From positions 1 to 41,837 of the forward strand of contig JACZRS010000006.1 in assembly GCA_022574595.1 (NCBI GenBank): a stretch of DNA of 41,837 nucleotides, read 5' to 3'. Position numbers and translations under genes: made by a program. Numbering within the stretch: the stretch's first letter is position 1; the number at the start of each line of letters is the position of its first letter. Source of the DNA: Planctomycetota bacterium (GTDB lineage Bacteria > Planctomycetota > Phycisphaerae > Phycisphaerales > SM1A02). Positions 1-7,132 of the stretch are shown in pieces. The notes beneath the pieces were generated by a model. The model had not been told where the DNA came from and made no database searches. It saw only the letters and a program-made list of their open reading frames with translations.

Positions 1-236
1 ACAACAGCGGCACTGATTACGAAGACATCAGTAACAACAATCTCTCGATCATCCCCGCCATCATCGAATGTATCTGGGATCTCGACGGAAATGACACAAT
101 AAGTACAACTGATCTGCTTATTTTGTTAGGCAATTGGGGTCCTAATCCCGGTCACCCTGCTGATTTTAATAAGGATGGATTCGTTAACACAAGTGATCTG
201 CTCACCCTTTTAGCCAACTGGGGGCCGTGTCCGTAG
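1..236 (+). CDS. C-terminal fragment of an exported protein with dockerin-like repeats
   Basis: The reading frame is open from the left edge to a TAG at 234-236, so only the C-terminus is seen. The last roughly 55 residues hold two dockerin-like calcium motifs, WDLDGNDTISTTDLLILLGNW and ADFNKDGFVNTSDLLTLLANW, and the protein ends in WGPCP. Each has the D.D.N/D.x.. spacing of an EF-hand loop followed by a short helix. In Phycisphaerae such paired repeats form C-terminal tails on many secreted proteins of unrelated function, and they are thought to bind calcium and possibly aid surface retention. The catalytic or adhesive part lies outside the window, so function cannot be assigned. The next gene starts 28 bp downstream on the same strand and carries the same kind of tail. 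Confidence 0.8.
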   Translation, partial: NSGTDYEDISNNNLSIIPAIIECIWDLDGNDTISTTDLLILLGNWGPNPGHPADFNKDGFVNTSDLLTLLANWGPCP

Positions 237-264
237 TTGTTCTAAGCTACTAGGAGGCTGTGAA

Positions 265-1454
265 ATGTTATTTAGATTGAAGACAGGTAAACAATTTATT
301 GCTTCAATAGCATTTGCAATCGTAATATCAGCCAAAGCAGGCACGATCAATGTCCCTAGCGACTTCAAAACAATTCAGGCAGCATTATTTGCGGCGATTG
401 ATGGTGACGAAGTCGTCGTAGCCCCGGCACCTACATCGAGACGATCAACTTCAACGGCAAGGCGATCACGCTACGAAGTTCGGACGGACCGGAGGTGACT
501 ACCATTGATGGCACTGGCAACTTGCATGTCGTGCAGAGTGTCGGCGGTGAGGGTCCAGACACGATACTCGACGGATTCACCATCACCGGCGGCAATGCGA
601 GGGGCGGCATTTCGGACAATCGCGGTGGGGGAATGTACAACTTTGGCAGCAGTCCGACGGTGATCAACTGCATGTTTATAGGAAACACAGCCGTCGCGTT
701 TGGTGGCGGGATGTACAACAGCCACGGTAGCCCTTCGGTGACCAACTGCACGTTTTTGGAGAACACTGCCCACGCTGGAGGCGGGTTGGCCAACGACGTA
801 GGTAGCGCGATGATTAATAACTGCACATTCAGCGGAAACACAGCCCAAAGCGCGGGCGGTGCGATTCTCAACGCCACAGGAAGCCCGACGATTAGCAACT
901 GCACATTCATTGCAAATTCAGCCAACGACTACGGTGGTGGGATATACAATGTAGATAGCAATCCGGCGCAAACCGACTGTCTGTTTAGCGAAAACAACAG
1001 TTTATTCGGCGGCGCAATGTACAACTACCAAAGTAGCTCAGCGGTAACCAATTGTACATTTGCTGCAAATTTTGCAATCGTAGGAGGCGCGATTTACAAC
1101 TTCAGCAGTAGCCCGACGATTAGCAACTGTATGTTCATTACGAACTCAGCCAAAGCTGTCGGCGGTGGGATGTATAACGATGATCCGAGCAGTCCACCAA
1201 TTTCGGAATCGACCTTCTGCGGCAACGATCCTGACCATATCAATGGCGAGTGGGCTGACGAAGGCGGAAACGAGTTCCTCGATGAATGTCCATGCCCGTG
1301 GGATCTCGACAATTCCGGCTCCGTCACTACATTCGACCTACTTGAACTCTTTGCGCAATGGGGTACAGCAGGCCCAGCCGACTTCGATGGCAGTGGTGCC
1401 GTTGGTAAAAATGATCTTCTCATCCTCTTCGCCAACTGGGGGCCGTGTCCGTAA
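265..1454 (+). pseudogene. Secreted right-handed beta-helix protein with dockerin-like tail, broken by one frameshift
   Basis: An ATG at 265 follows a good ribosome site (AGGAGG) and a signal peptide ending near residue 25. The mature start, INVPSDFKTIQAAL, is typical of parallel beta-helix proteins. The frame is lost near 426. Reading on in the -1 frame from G426 restores the expected VAPGTYIETINFNGKAI and continues to the TAA at 1452-1454. The body has about seven imperfect repeats of the form NCTF..NTA..GGG(M/I)YN, as in polymorphic outer-membrane-type beta-helix repeats. The last 50 residues are two dockerin-like repeats ending WGPCP. The simplest explanation is one missing G in the CCGG at 424-427, either a sequencing error or a real mutation. 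Beta-helix repeats of this kind occur in surface adhesins and polysaccharide-active proteins; no specific substrate can be read here. Confidence 0.8.
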
Positions 1455-1471
1455 GGAATAGGTCGGAAAAA

Positions 1472-1482
1472 GTGTCAGACAC
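1472..1482. repeat. Short palindrome GTGTC-A-GACAC
   Basis: Five bases on either side of a single A form a perfect palindrome, next to a run of A (GGAAAAAGTGTC) just after the beta-helix gene. Read on the minus strand it is GGTGTCTGACACTTTTT, a hairpin followed by a T-run. It could serve as a weak terminator for minus-strand transcription or be a copy of a small dispersed repeat. Only one copy was noticed in this window. Confidence 0.35.
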
Positions 1483-1551
1483 CAATATATCCCCAGAAGA
1501 AACGAAACACACGTAATCCCATTTGGCCCCTTAATTGCCGATAGTGTCTAT

Positions 1552-1994
1552 ATGAAATTTAAGGACATACTAATTCAAGTTATTCGCAGTGTATTGGGCA
1601 TTTTCATCGGCTCAGTAGTCATAACGATCATCGCGGAAGGGATCGAGTTTGTTCTTGTGGCTCTCGTTCACGGCTCTATCGCCACAGATCAAGATGTTTA
1701 CTTTGAAGTCCGCAACCGGCTGCCGATACTTTCCTTAAAATTTTTCTATAACTCATTGGCTGGCTTAGTTGGTGGATATGTAGCAGCTTGGAGCGCATTC
1801 CGCGCTCCCGTGATACATGGTCTGATTCTTGCCACGGTACAACTCTCAGATTAATTTATGGTATGACAGCATCGGAATTCGCAGATACAACTCCAATGTG
1901 GGCATGGATCGGCCTCGCCTTGACAATGACGCCGGTCATCGTAATTGGATCATGGTTACGACGACGCCGTGCAAAGGGTTCTGCGGCAGCTTGA
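1552..1994 (+). pseudogene. Small four-helix membrane protein, frameshifted
   Basis: An ATG at 1552 opens a frame rich in hydrophobic residues (IRSVLGIFIGSVVITIIAEG, then LAGLVGGYVAAW and HGLILATVQL). It stops at 1852-1854, just after the third helix begins. The -1 frame across 1843-1847 (CTC reused as CTC) continues as LRLIYGMTASEF, then a further helix MWAWIGLALTMTPVIVIG and a basic tail RRRRAKG, ending at 1994. Joined, this makes a protein of roughly 147 residues with about four membrane segments and a positive C-terminus, which looks more natural than either piece alone. No ribosome site is evident before 1552 and the family is not recognised. A single missing base is the likely cause, as in the gene just upstream. 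Confidence 0.6.
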
Positions 1995-2024
1995 TGCCTG
2001 ACTTTTCCAATCACAAACATGTGG

Positions 2025-2046
2025 GCGGGACGCCCGCCGCTAAACG
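2025..2046 (+). repeat. REP-like hairpin element, copy A
   Basis: The core GCGGGACGCCCGC can pair GCGGG with CCCGC, and is followed by CGCTAAACG. A related copy in inverse orientation lies at 2451-2475; its minus strand reads GCGGGTCAAGCCCGCCGGCTAAACG. The two copies flank the small membrane-protein gene at 2171-2431. No mobilising enzyme is seen. Confidence 0.5.
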
Positions 2047-2109
2047 TTTTGATATTTCGATGTTTTGATGTTTCGACGTTTCGACGTTTTGATGTTTTGA
2101 CGTTTTATC
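2046..2109. repeat. Tandem 8-bp array, about eight units of GTTTYGAY
   Basis: Successive octamers read GTTTTGAT, ATTTCGAT, GTTTTGAT, GTTTCGAC, GTTTCGAC, GTTTTGAT, GTTTTGAC and GTTTTATC. All variation is C/T transition except at the edge units. The array is intergenic and directly abuts REP-like copy A. A shorter degenerate array of the same unit lies at 3235-3266. A length of 8 is not a multiple of three, so this is not a decayed protein repeat. Confidence 0.85.
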
Positions 2110-2133
2110 TCGCCGTTTATTCCGTTCCAAGAA

Positions 2134-2150
2134 CGCGACCAACGGTCGCG
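2134..2150. terminator. Perfect 7-bp hairpin in the spacer
   Basis: CGCGACC and GGTCGCG are perfectly complementary around a 3-base AAC loop, followed by GCTTTATAC. It lies 21 bp beyond the stop of the minus-strand gene at 2171-2431, so it may terminate that transcript. The T-run is poor on either strand. It could equally be another small dispersed hairpin element. Confidence 0.35.
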
Positions 2151-2170
2151 GCTTTATACTGACTGCTAAT

Positions 2171-2431
2171 TTAAATCAACCAGTTCAACAACACGAACAG
2201 GAATACAAATATCACCAACAACATAATGTAAATTATTACGTTGGAGATGCTGAACTTAAACATATCATCAATATATATACGACCCTTCACCTTGTACCTG
2301 ATGAAGATAAACAGCCCGATAGCCAGGAAGTAAATTGCCAAGGTCAAGAAAAATACAGCGATAATGTCCCACGCCTCTTGCATAAGCAATAAGATACAGA
2401 ACCCATAAATAAAGGCAAGAAAAGGAAACAT
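2171..2431 (-). CDS. Small hydrophobic membrane protein, unknown function
   Basis: The 86-residue product is almost entirely hydrophobic, with about three membrane segments: an N-terminal one (FPFLAFIYGFCILLLM), a second (IIAVFFLTLAIYFLAIGLF) and a C-terminal one (IIYIMLLVIFVFLFVLLNW). A short basic loop, RYKVKGRIYIDDMFK, separates the second and third. Such regular hydrophobic blocks are unlikely by chance and favour a real gene, but no clear ribosome site precedes the ATG and no family is recognised. It is flanked by two inverse copies of a REP-like element and by an octamer array, so it sits inside a repeat-rich island. Confidence 0.5.
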   Translation of the reverse strand: MFPFLAFIYGFCILLLMQEAWDIIAVFFLTLAIYFLAIGLFIFIRYKVKGRIYIDDMFKFSISNVIIYIMLLVIFVFLFVLLNWLI

Positions 2432-2762
2432 CGTGGCATCGCGTTTGACCCGTTTAGCCGGCGGGCTTGACCCGCTGCGTCATGGAATAAGCCACCAAGG
2501 CATCGTGGCAGGGTACCATGCACAGTGAGTCTTCGAGTCGCGCGTGAGGCTTGAAGATTGCCGGACCAATCCAGTTTGAAGAATGCGACCAATCCAGATG
2601 AAATCGGGACGGCTTTATTACTCATGGCACATGATTATCCCTCATGGCTAAGCTGCAACTTGGATTTCCGTACGGGGCGCGTTACACTCAGGCTCGCAAA
2701 GCTCGGCAGTGGAGTCGGGCCAAGGTTTAGTGGGAAATGTTGGGTTAAGAGAGGATCTTAGA
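2432..2762. other. Gene-free spacer with inverted REP-like copy B and a short direct repeat
   Basis: At 2451-2475 lies the inverse copy of the element at 2025-2046, with a GCGGG/CCCGC hairpin. Further on, the 11-base GACCAATCCAG occurs twice about 20 bp apart (near 2564 and 2587). The word GGCATCGTGGCA-like also repeats near 2431 and 2501. No convincing reading frame is present; the short frames seen are not supported by a ribosome site or a protein pattern. Confidence 0.5.
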
Positions 2763-3128
2763 ATGGCAGCAGTACGGTACATCGTCGATGACGTCGACAC
2801 GGCAATTGAGTTTTACGTATCGAATCTAGGCTTTAAGCTGGATCAGCAATTTGGGCCGGCGATGGCGATCTTGCAAAGAGGTGACCTAACACTCTGGGTC
2901 GCCGGTCCGAAGGCCTCCGCGTCCAAGCCGATGCCCGACGGTTCCAAACCGGTCCCTGGTGGATGGTCTCGATTCGTACTTACCGTCGATGATCTGGAAG
3001 ACCTTGTTTACCGTTTGAAACAGGATGGTGTGCGTTTTAAAAACGACATTTTGCAAGGCCCCGGCGGCAAACAGATTCTTTGCCAGGATCCATCAGGTAA
3101 TGTCGTCGAGTTATTCCAGCCAGTCTGA
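2763..3128 (+). CDS. VOC (glyoxalase/bleomycin-resistance-like) family protein
   Basis: The 121-residue product has the two-module VOC pattern. The N-terminus, RYIVDDVDTAIEFYVSNLGF, is the first beta-alpha unit; FVLTVDDLEDLVYRLKQDGV starts the second; and it ends DPSGNVVELFQP, the hallmark C-terminal strand carrying a metal-ligand Glu. The first-position His common in metal-dependent glyoxalases is absent near the N-terminus, so it may be a binding protein or act with an altered metal site. The ATG at 2763 is preceded by GAGAGGATCTTAGA, a fair ribosome site; longer in-frame starts upstream lack support. It stands alone between two repeat-containing spacers. The substrate cannot be inferred. 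Confidence 0.85.
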   Translation: MAAVRYIVDDVDTAIEFYVSNLGFKLDQQFGPAMAILQRGDLTLWVAGPKASASKPMPDGSKPVPGGWSRFVLTVDDLEDLVYRLKQDGVRFKNDILQGPGGKQILCQDPSGNVVELFQPV

Positions 3129-3234
3129 TCTTCGCTTAAAGGTTTCGTCTATCTGCTTTGAACCGAGTGCAGTCGATGGTGTTGTTGGGATATGTTGCAT
3201 CATGGCATCAAGAATGATGGCTGAATAATTCTGC

Positions 3235-3266
3235 AGTTTGATGTTTTAGCGTTTTGATGCTTGGAC
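3235..3266. repeat. Degenerate tandem 8-bp array, second copy
   Basis: Octamers read AGTTTGAT, GTTTTAGC, GTTTTGAT and GCTTGGAC, in phase with each other and matching the GTTTYGAY unit at 2046-2109. This appears to be an older or shorter array of the same family, downstream of the VOC gene. Confidence 0.55.
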
Positions 3267-3346
3267 GATTCTTCAAAACGTACACATCTGTGTGCGCAAA
3301 CAGTCCAGGGAATAGAAAAAATGAATTTTTTATAAGAATCTTTTCC

Positions 3347-3784
3347 TCACTCACTTTCACGATCATAGGGAATTATCTTTTCCCATTCATCCGCTGCAGC
3401 TCGCGCTACCACAGCCACCACTGGTTCGGTGTCGCTCAAGTTAATTACTTCATGCGGCACTCCGGGTTTGATGTAAATAAAATCACCGGCCTTGTTATCA
3501 AGGGTTTGCCTGAGGCCGGGTCCGTACTCGTGACGCACATTACCTTGCAGGATGTAAAGCATGAGATCGAAGCCATCGTGAATATGGGCCTTGGCTACAC
3601 CTCCGGGCGGAATGGTTGCCACGTTCATAGAAAGCTGGGTCGAGCCGACGTTCTTGGCGCACATGCCGGTCTTGTAGTGAATGCCGTTCCAATTGCGACA
3701 ATTATCGTGAGAGCGGATGGTGAGTATATCTTCGCCCTCCACGTTTCCCAGCGGGACTTCCGTGCCTGTAATCTGATCGGTCAT
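3347..3784 (-). CDS. Small cupin-domain protein
   Basis: The 145-residue product is a single-domain cupin. Motif 1 reads PPGGVAKAHIHDGFD, giving the two metal-ligand histidines, with Asp where Glu is usual, followed by LQGNVRHEYGPG. Motif 2 reads GDFIYIKPGVPHEVIN, with the third histidine. The ATG at 3784 has a strong ribosome site (GGAGGAAACGTAGC before ATG); the frame extends upstream, but that part has no cupin character. Cupins of this size bind metal and act as isomerases, dioxygenases or ligand sensors, so the reaction stays open. The gene is divergent from the zinc-ribbon membrane protein at 3849, with 64 bp between the starts. Confidence 0.88.
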   Translation of the reverse strand: MTDQITGTEVPLGNVEGEDILTIRSHDNCRNWNGIHYKTGMCAKNVGSTQLSMNVATIPPGGVAKAHIHDGFDLMLYILQGNVRHEYGPGLRQTLDNKAGDFIYIKPGVPHEVINLSDTEPVVAVVARAAADEWEKIIPYDRESE

Positions 3785-3848
3785 GCTACGTTTCCTCCAT
3801 TGTGGGTACTCCCCAGTATAGACATTCTCCCTATTATAAGAGCAAACC

Positions 3849-4574
3849 ATGAAACGTCGCATTATTAAACTCGCTGTGTTTATTTTGCTCGGAGCGATAG
3901 TCAATGTTGCTGTTGCATGGGCTTCGGCTTTATGGGTGGATGCCATGGCTCCGAAATACTTTCCTGCGCAACTGCGAGGTAACACAGCTGCAAATCACCC
4001 GCGCTGGGGAGTCTTGGTAACACCGGAATTTAGCTCGACTCATGTTCAGTCGAGCGCATCGCGCAAGCCACCTGCTCGTAGCCCGCTGCCGCCTAACGCG
4101 ACTAAAGATGAGATTGACGCTTGGTTGGCTGGCAAAGCAATTCGTGTTCCCAAAGACATAATAGAAGTTCCTTATTGGTCTCGCACTTCAAAGCCACCAA
4201 AGGAGAGTGATTATGAAGCTATGGGCTTATGGGAGGAGGCACGCGGTTGGCCCATGCGTAGTCTTGTATGGTACTACTCGCACCGGTTTTCGGATAGCAT
4301 CGAAATTAAGCGATGGTCAATTGAGCTTAGCGGTACACAAGGGCCGATCGGTTTGCCACGCGCACTACCCTTGCGCCCAATTCCCCTCGGTTTTGTCATA
4401 AATAGTTTAATCTATGCATTATGCATATGGATATTGTTTGCAGTTAAAGCCAATTTGCGCAGAATCACCCGAAGCAAACGCGGCCACTGCATTAAATGCG
4501 GTTACGACCTGCGAGGGTCATCCGGGATCAGCGGTGTATGTCCCGAGTGTGGAGTTGGAGACGATGATGTTTAA
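3849..4574 (+). CDS. Membrane protein with C-terminal zinc ribbon (paralogue A)
   Basis: The 241-residue product has an N-terminal membrane segment (residues about 5-27, LAVFILLGAIVNVAVAWASA), a roughly 150-residue soluble region, and a second membrane segment near 183-205 (FVINSLIYALCIWILFAV). Then follow a basic stretch and a zinc ribbon at 214-234, CIKCGYDLRG..CPECG. The soluble part therefore lies outside the membrane and the ribbon most likely in the cytoplasm. A clear paralogue lies at 30465-31133, and a smaller relative overlaps the 3' end here. Such CxxCGYDLRG tails are common in Phycisphaerae genomes, and their role is not known to me. The stop overlaps the ATG of the next gene, so the two are probably co-translated. 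Confidence 0.8.
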   Translation: MKRRIIKLAVFILLGAIVNVAVAWASALWVDAMAPKYFPAQLRGNTAANHPRWGVLVTPEFSSTHVQSSASRKPPARSPLPPNATKDEIDAWLAGKAIRVPKDIIEVPYWSRTSKPPKESDYEAMGLWEEARGWPMRSLVWYYSHRFSDSIEIKRWSIELSGTQGPIGLPRALPLRPIPLGFVINSLIYALCIWILFAVKANLRRITRSKRGHCIKCGYDLRGSSGISGVCPECGVGDDDV

Positions 4575-5022
4575 GAACTTTCAAACAGATCACTTACTAG
4601 CCAAGCGCTTTGGCATCGACAAGGATGAGTGCCAAGGTCTCATCAAGGCTATAGATAAACGCAAGCAATTTAAAAGTGCGATACCTTCTATTGTTGGATT
4701 AATCGTCATTTTCGCATGGATGGTTTTGTATGGTCGCGGCACTGATGCCCTTGAAGGAACACGTTGGGATATTCTTAGCTTTCTTTTCGATATTGGACCC
4801 GTTGGCATTATCCTCGCAATCTTCTCCGGACTTGGCATTGGGACATTATTAGCAGCTAGCACTGCAATCGCGTTGCGCAGGCGATTTCTCAGCCAGCAGT
4901 TTCATTACCACTTATTTACCCCAGCGTGCTTCTGGTGTGGATATTCATTAAAGGGGCATGATTGTGACGGCAACTATATCAAGTGTCCAGAATGTGGAGA
5001 GCGTTCGCGTATAGGTGGTTAG
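4564..5022 (+). CDS. Small two-helix membrane protein with C-terminal zinc ribbon
   Basis: The 152-residue product starts at an ATG that overlaps the 3' end of the preceding gene by 11 bp, suggesting translational coupling. It has two membrane segments (SIVGLIVIFAWMVLYG, then VGIILAIFSGLGIGTLLAAS), a basic stretch ALRRRF, and a C-terminal ribbon FWCGYSLKG..KCPECG with four cysteines in the same CxxC...CxxC arrangement as the upstream protein. The N-terminal 40 residues are soluble and charged. Having two ribbon proteins encoded back to back suggests they work together, for instance as a heteromeric membrane unit. Function is unknown. Confidence 0.75.
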   Translation: MMFKNFQTDHLLAKRFGIDKDECQGLIKAIDKRKQFKSAIPSIVGLIVIFAWMVLYGRGTDALEGTRWDILSFLFDIGPVGIILAIFSGLGIGTLLAASTAIALRRRFLSQQFHYHLFTPACFWCGYSLKGHDCDGNYIKCPECGERSRIGG

Positions 5023-5183
5023 CTTGAGGCTCGACCTAAACTACCCCTCCTACCCAGCGCTACCAAGGAACTTACCTTTTTCATTGCACTCTTGTATTAC
5101 CCTAGTTTCTCTGTCAAAATCTGATTTGTCACGGACGAATCAAGGCCAAGGATGGCGGAACCGGGTAGGGGCGGGAGTATGAT

Positions 5184-5501
5184 ATGAAAAAGAGTGTTTT
5201 CTTAGCGTGTGTCGCTGCTTGCGGCTTGGGTTTTATTGCTTCAAAAATTGAGATGCAGGTAAATGGGCAACCACAAATTAACAATGAGGGACAAGAAACA
5301 GAATATGAGCTTGCAGTCTCCCCCTATCGTGTGCATGAGGGTTTCCACAACGGCGTGCCGGTGCTTACGACTAGATCGCACTTAGTATTACGCACTTGGG
5401 ATGATGGGCGAACTGAGTTTGCGTTCCTAAACTTTGATCCCGATGAAGGCTGCTCGATTTCATCGCCTTGCTTTAGCGGTTGGCAAACTTTAGATCAATA
5501 A
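5184..5501 (+). CDS. Small exported protein, unknown function
   Basis: The 105-residue product begins MKKSVFLACVAACGLGF, a typical signal peptide with basic start and hydrophobic core, and cleavage is likely within the next ten residues. The mature part is acidic and contains one pair of cysteines close together near the C-terminus (CSISSPC), which may form a disulfide. The ATG at 5184 lies 6-8 bases after a purine-rich GGGGCGGGAG site. No domain is recognised. The gene converges with the aquaporin gene, and a hairpin lies between them. Confidence 0.65.
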   Translation: MKKSVFLACVAACGLGFIASKIEMQVNGQPQINNEGQETEYELAVSPYRVHEGFHNGVPVLTTRSHLVLRTWDDGRTEFAFLNFDPDEGCSISSPCFSGWQTLDQ

Positions 5502-5504
5502 CTT

Positions 5505-5529
5505 AAGCGACACAACTTGTGTCACGCTT
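5505..5529. terminator. Hairpin between convergent genes
   Basis: GACACAA and TTGTGTC (5509-5523) are perfect inverted repeats around one C, flanked by AAGCG and CGCTT that extend the stem. The hairpin sits 4 bp after the stop of the exported-protein gene and 45 bp from the stop of the aquaporin gene on the other strand. It could serve as a terminator for either, although no strong T-run follows. Confidence 0.5.
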
Positions 5530-5574
5530 CATTATTGGGATGATTTGATTTTAGTGGGCTTTGTGCGGCTAAAG

Positions 5575-6264
5575 TCAGTCCTTGTATATAACCTTGTATG
5601 CCTGCCAGCCGAGAAGTCCTCCGATGATTGGAGCGACAATGAATACCCAGAGAATTTTCAGGGCAGCGCCTTGCTCGAACAAAGCTGGTCCAAGCGAACG
5701 GGCAGGATTCAGTGAGGAATCGCCTAGTTGAGCGCCTACAAGGTGTGCCACGAAGAGGAAACCTCCGATAGCGACTGCATGGAAACCGGGTGTTGTATCA
5801 CCGCGCGTTGCAGCAAATATTGTGAAAAGAAATAACGCTGTCAGCACCACTTCCCAACCTAAGAGCGACATGATGCTGGCGTCACGAGGGTTGCCGTTTG
5901 CGCCGAGACCATGTTGGGCAAGCTCGTAAACGGGGAGACCTTTAAGGAGCATCATTAGTACTAAGCTTGCAACAATTGCTCCAACGCATTGACTGATTAT
6001 GTATCCAGGCAATAGGTTCATCTTAAGGCGTCCTGAGAGAGCCATGGGAATAGAAACGGCGGGATTGACGTGGCAGCCGGAAATTGGTCCGATGACTAGG
6101 ACAAGTACGCCGAGTGTTCCACCGAATGCTAAGGAGATACCGAGCCATCCCGTATCGCCGTATCCGCTTAGAAATCCCTGGAGGGAGGCAACTGCGGTAC
6201 CTATGAATACTAAAGTAAAAGTTCCGAAGCATTCAGCCAGGTAGGTTCGGGCTTGGCTATTCAT
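5575..6264 (-). CDS. aqpZ: Aquaporin (MIP family, AqpZ-like water channel)
   Basis: The 229-residue product has six membrane segments and both NPA loops: HVNPAVS (Asn67) and SLNPARS (Asn186, with the filter Arg189). His174 lies in the fifth helix (FVAHLVGAQLG) and Phe47 in the second. Together with Arg189 these match the narrow filter of orthodox water channels, with Ser183 in place of the usual Thr. The wide glycerol-facilitator filter, and the D-residue spacer after the second NPA, are absent. It should therefore move water through the inner membrane and help with osmotic balance. The ATG at 6264 has a clear ribosome site (AAGGAGAG, about 8 bases ahead). The gene appears to be transcribed alone. 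Confidence 0.93.
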   Translation of the reverse strand: MNSQARTYLAECFGTFTLVFIGTAVASLQGFLSGYGDTGWLGISLAFGGTLGVLVLVIGPISGCHVNPAVSIPMALSGRLKMNLLPGYIISQCVGAIVASLVLMMLLKGLPVYELAQHGLGANGNPRDASIMSLLGWEVVLTALFLFTIFAATRGDTTPGFHAVAIGGFLFVAHLVGAQLGDSSLNPARSLGPALFEQGAALKILWVFIVAPIIGGLLGWQAYKVIYKD

Positions 6265-6296
6265 AATTTAACTCTCCTTTGCTAAGTGCTGGCACA

Positions 6297-6326
6297 TTTA
6301 TAGCAGATATGATATTGGTGCGTGAA
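6297..6326 (-). promoter_or_regulatory. Candidate sigma-70 promoter for the aquaporin gene
   Basis: On the minus strand a -35-like TTCACG (6326-6321) and a -10-like TATAAA (6302-6297) are separated by 18 bp. They place a transcript start about 20-30 bases ahead of the ATG at 6264, whose ribosome site follows. Matches are partial, so this is tentative. Confidence 0.35.
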
Positions 6327-6345
6327 TGGTACGCGTAATGACTAT

Positions 6346-6381
6346 TTAGTTATCAATATTCATCATCGCCAATCGGCGGCC
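6346..6381 (-). pseudogene. Orphan 3' tail homologous to the end of the PDZ/toroid gene
   Basis: On the minus strand this reads NGRRLAMMNIDN and then TAA, and it is preceded by in-frame stops. The gene at 7406-8875 ends RQRRLAMMNLDE. Over the last 33 bases the two agree at about 28 positions. This looks like the remnant of a deleted paralogue's 3' end, lying between the methyltransferase and the aquaporin gene. It encodes nothing functional by itself. Confidence 0.55.
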
Positions 6382-6481
6382 ATTGTAAGTAGACGCTTAT
6401 CCTTAGCCATAGACAAGCTACCAACGGAAATTCGTGATTAGCTATGTGCTAATCGAGCGAGTTTTAGTTCTCAGAAAATGG

Positions 6482-7132
6482 TCAGACGGCGCTTGTGGAG
6501 TAGATTTCAGATAATAGTGGGAGTGGGTTATTGTAACTTCTCCTTCTGTACACCACTAGATCGCCAACGGCGCGTTCGGTGGTGACGAGGTAGCCGTTAT
6601 CTACGACATGAATATCAAATTCGTCGCCGGCCAAACTATGGAGCGTCTCTAACGTAACAAAATGTTCCAAACGAGCTAGGTTCCTTTGATCACGGACATG
6701 GAAGTCATGAATCGCCGTTCGGACGAAGCATGCATGTTGTGCATGGTCAAGACAATACCGCAGCAGCCGTTGACGAATCTCCTCAGAAGTAAAGAAATGC
6801 AGTACTCCCAAGAAGAAGACGAAATCGTAGTCTTTTGACAATGGAAATGTTGAGATGTCACCTTGGCGTACAGTAATATTCGGATTGTCTTTAAAGCGAG
6901 TATGCGCCTTGGTGTAGCACGCGTCCATATACTCAAGAGCATCAACTTGCCTGAAACGCTTTGCTAACCATCCGGTGATATCTCCCTCAGCACAACCGAT
7001 ATCGATTGCGCTATAAGTGGACAGATCAAGATTCTCCAAGGCAGGTCCAAAATCCTGGATTCTACACTCAAGGGTGTGACGTCCACCACGCTCAAACCAT
7101 GTCCTGTCAGCAGGTTTGGTCAATTGTGTCAT
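6482..7132 (-). CDS. Class I SAM-dependent methyltransferase
   Basis: The 216-residue product has the Rossmann methyltransferase signature. Motif I is AIDIGCAEGD (residues 42-51), an acidic residue follows the next strand (VDALEYMD), and a VRQGDISTFP motif is followed by YDFVFFLGVLHFF, the post-motif strand. The N-terminal WFERGGRHTLECRI resembles small-molecule or lipid methyltransferases that act on soluble substrates. No substrate-binding domain beyond the core is present and no neighbouring pathway gene suggests a target, so the substrate is unknown. The ATG at 7132 is the first in frame. The spacer upstream (7133-7405) is AT-rich with no gene. Confidence 0.82.
   Translation of the reverse strand: MTQLTKPADRTWFERGGRHTLECRIQDFGPALENLDLSTYSAIDIGCAEGDITGWLAKRFRQVDALEYMDACYTKAHTRFKDNPNITVRQGDISTFPLSKDYDFVFFLGVLHFFTSEEIRQRLLRYCLDHAQHACFVRTAIHDFHVRDQRNLARLEHFVTLETLHSLAGDEFDIHVVDNGYLVTTERAVGDLVVYRRRSYNNPLPLLSEIYSTSAV

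Noticed and set aside
431-925. Long minus-strand frames opposite the beta-helix gene.
   Set aside because: They are proline-rich shadows of the repeat region on the other strand, with no start signal or domain.
3254-3868. Plus-strand 204-codon frame opposite the cupin gene.
   Set aside because: The minus-strand frame has clear cupin motifs and a strong ribosome site; the plus-strand product has neither.
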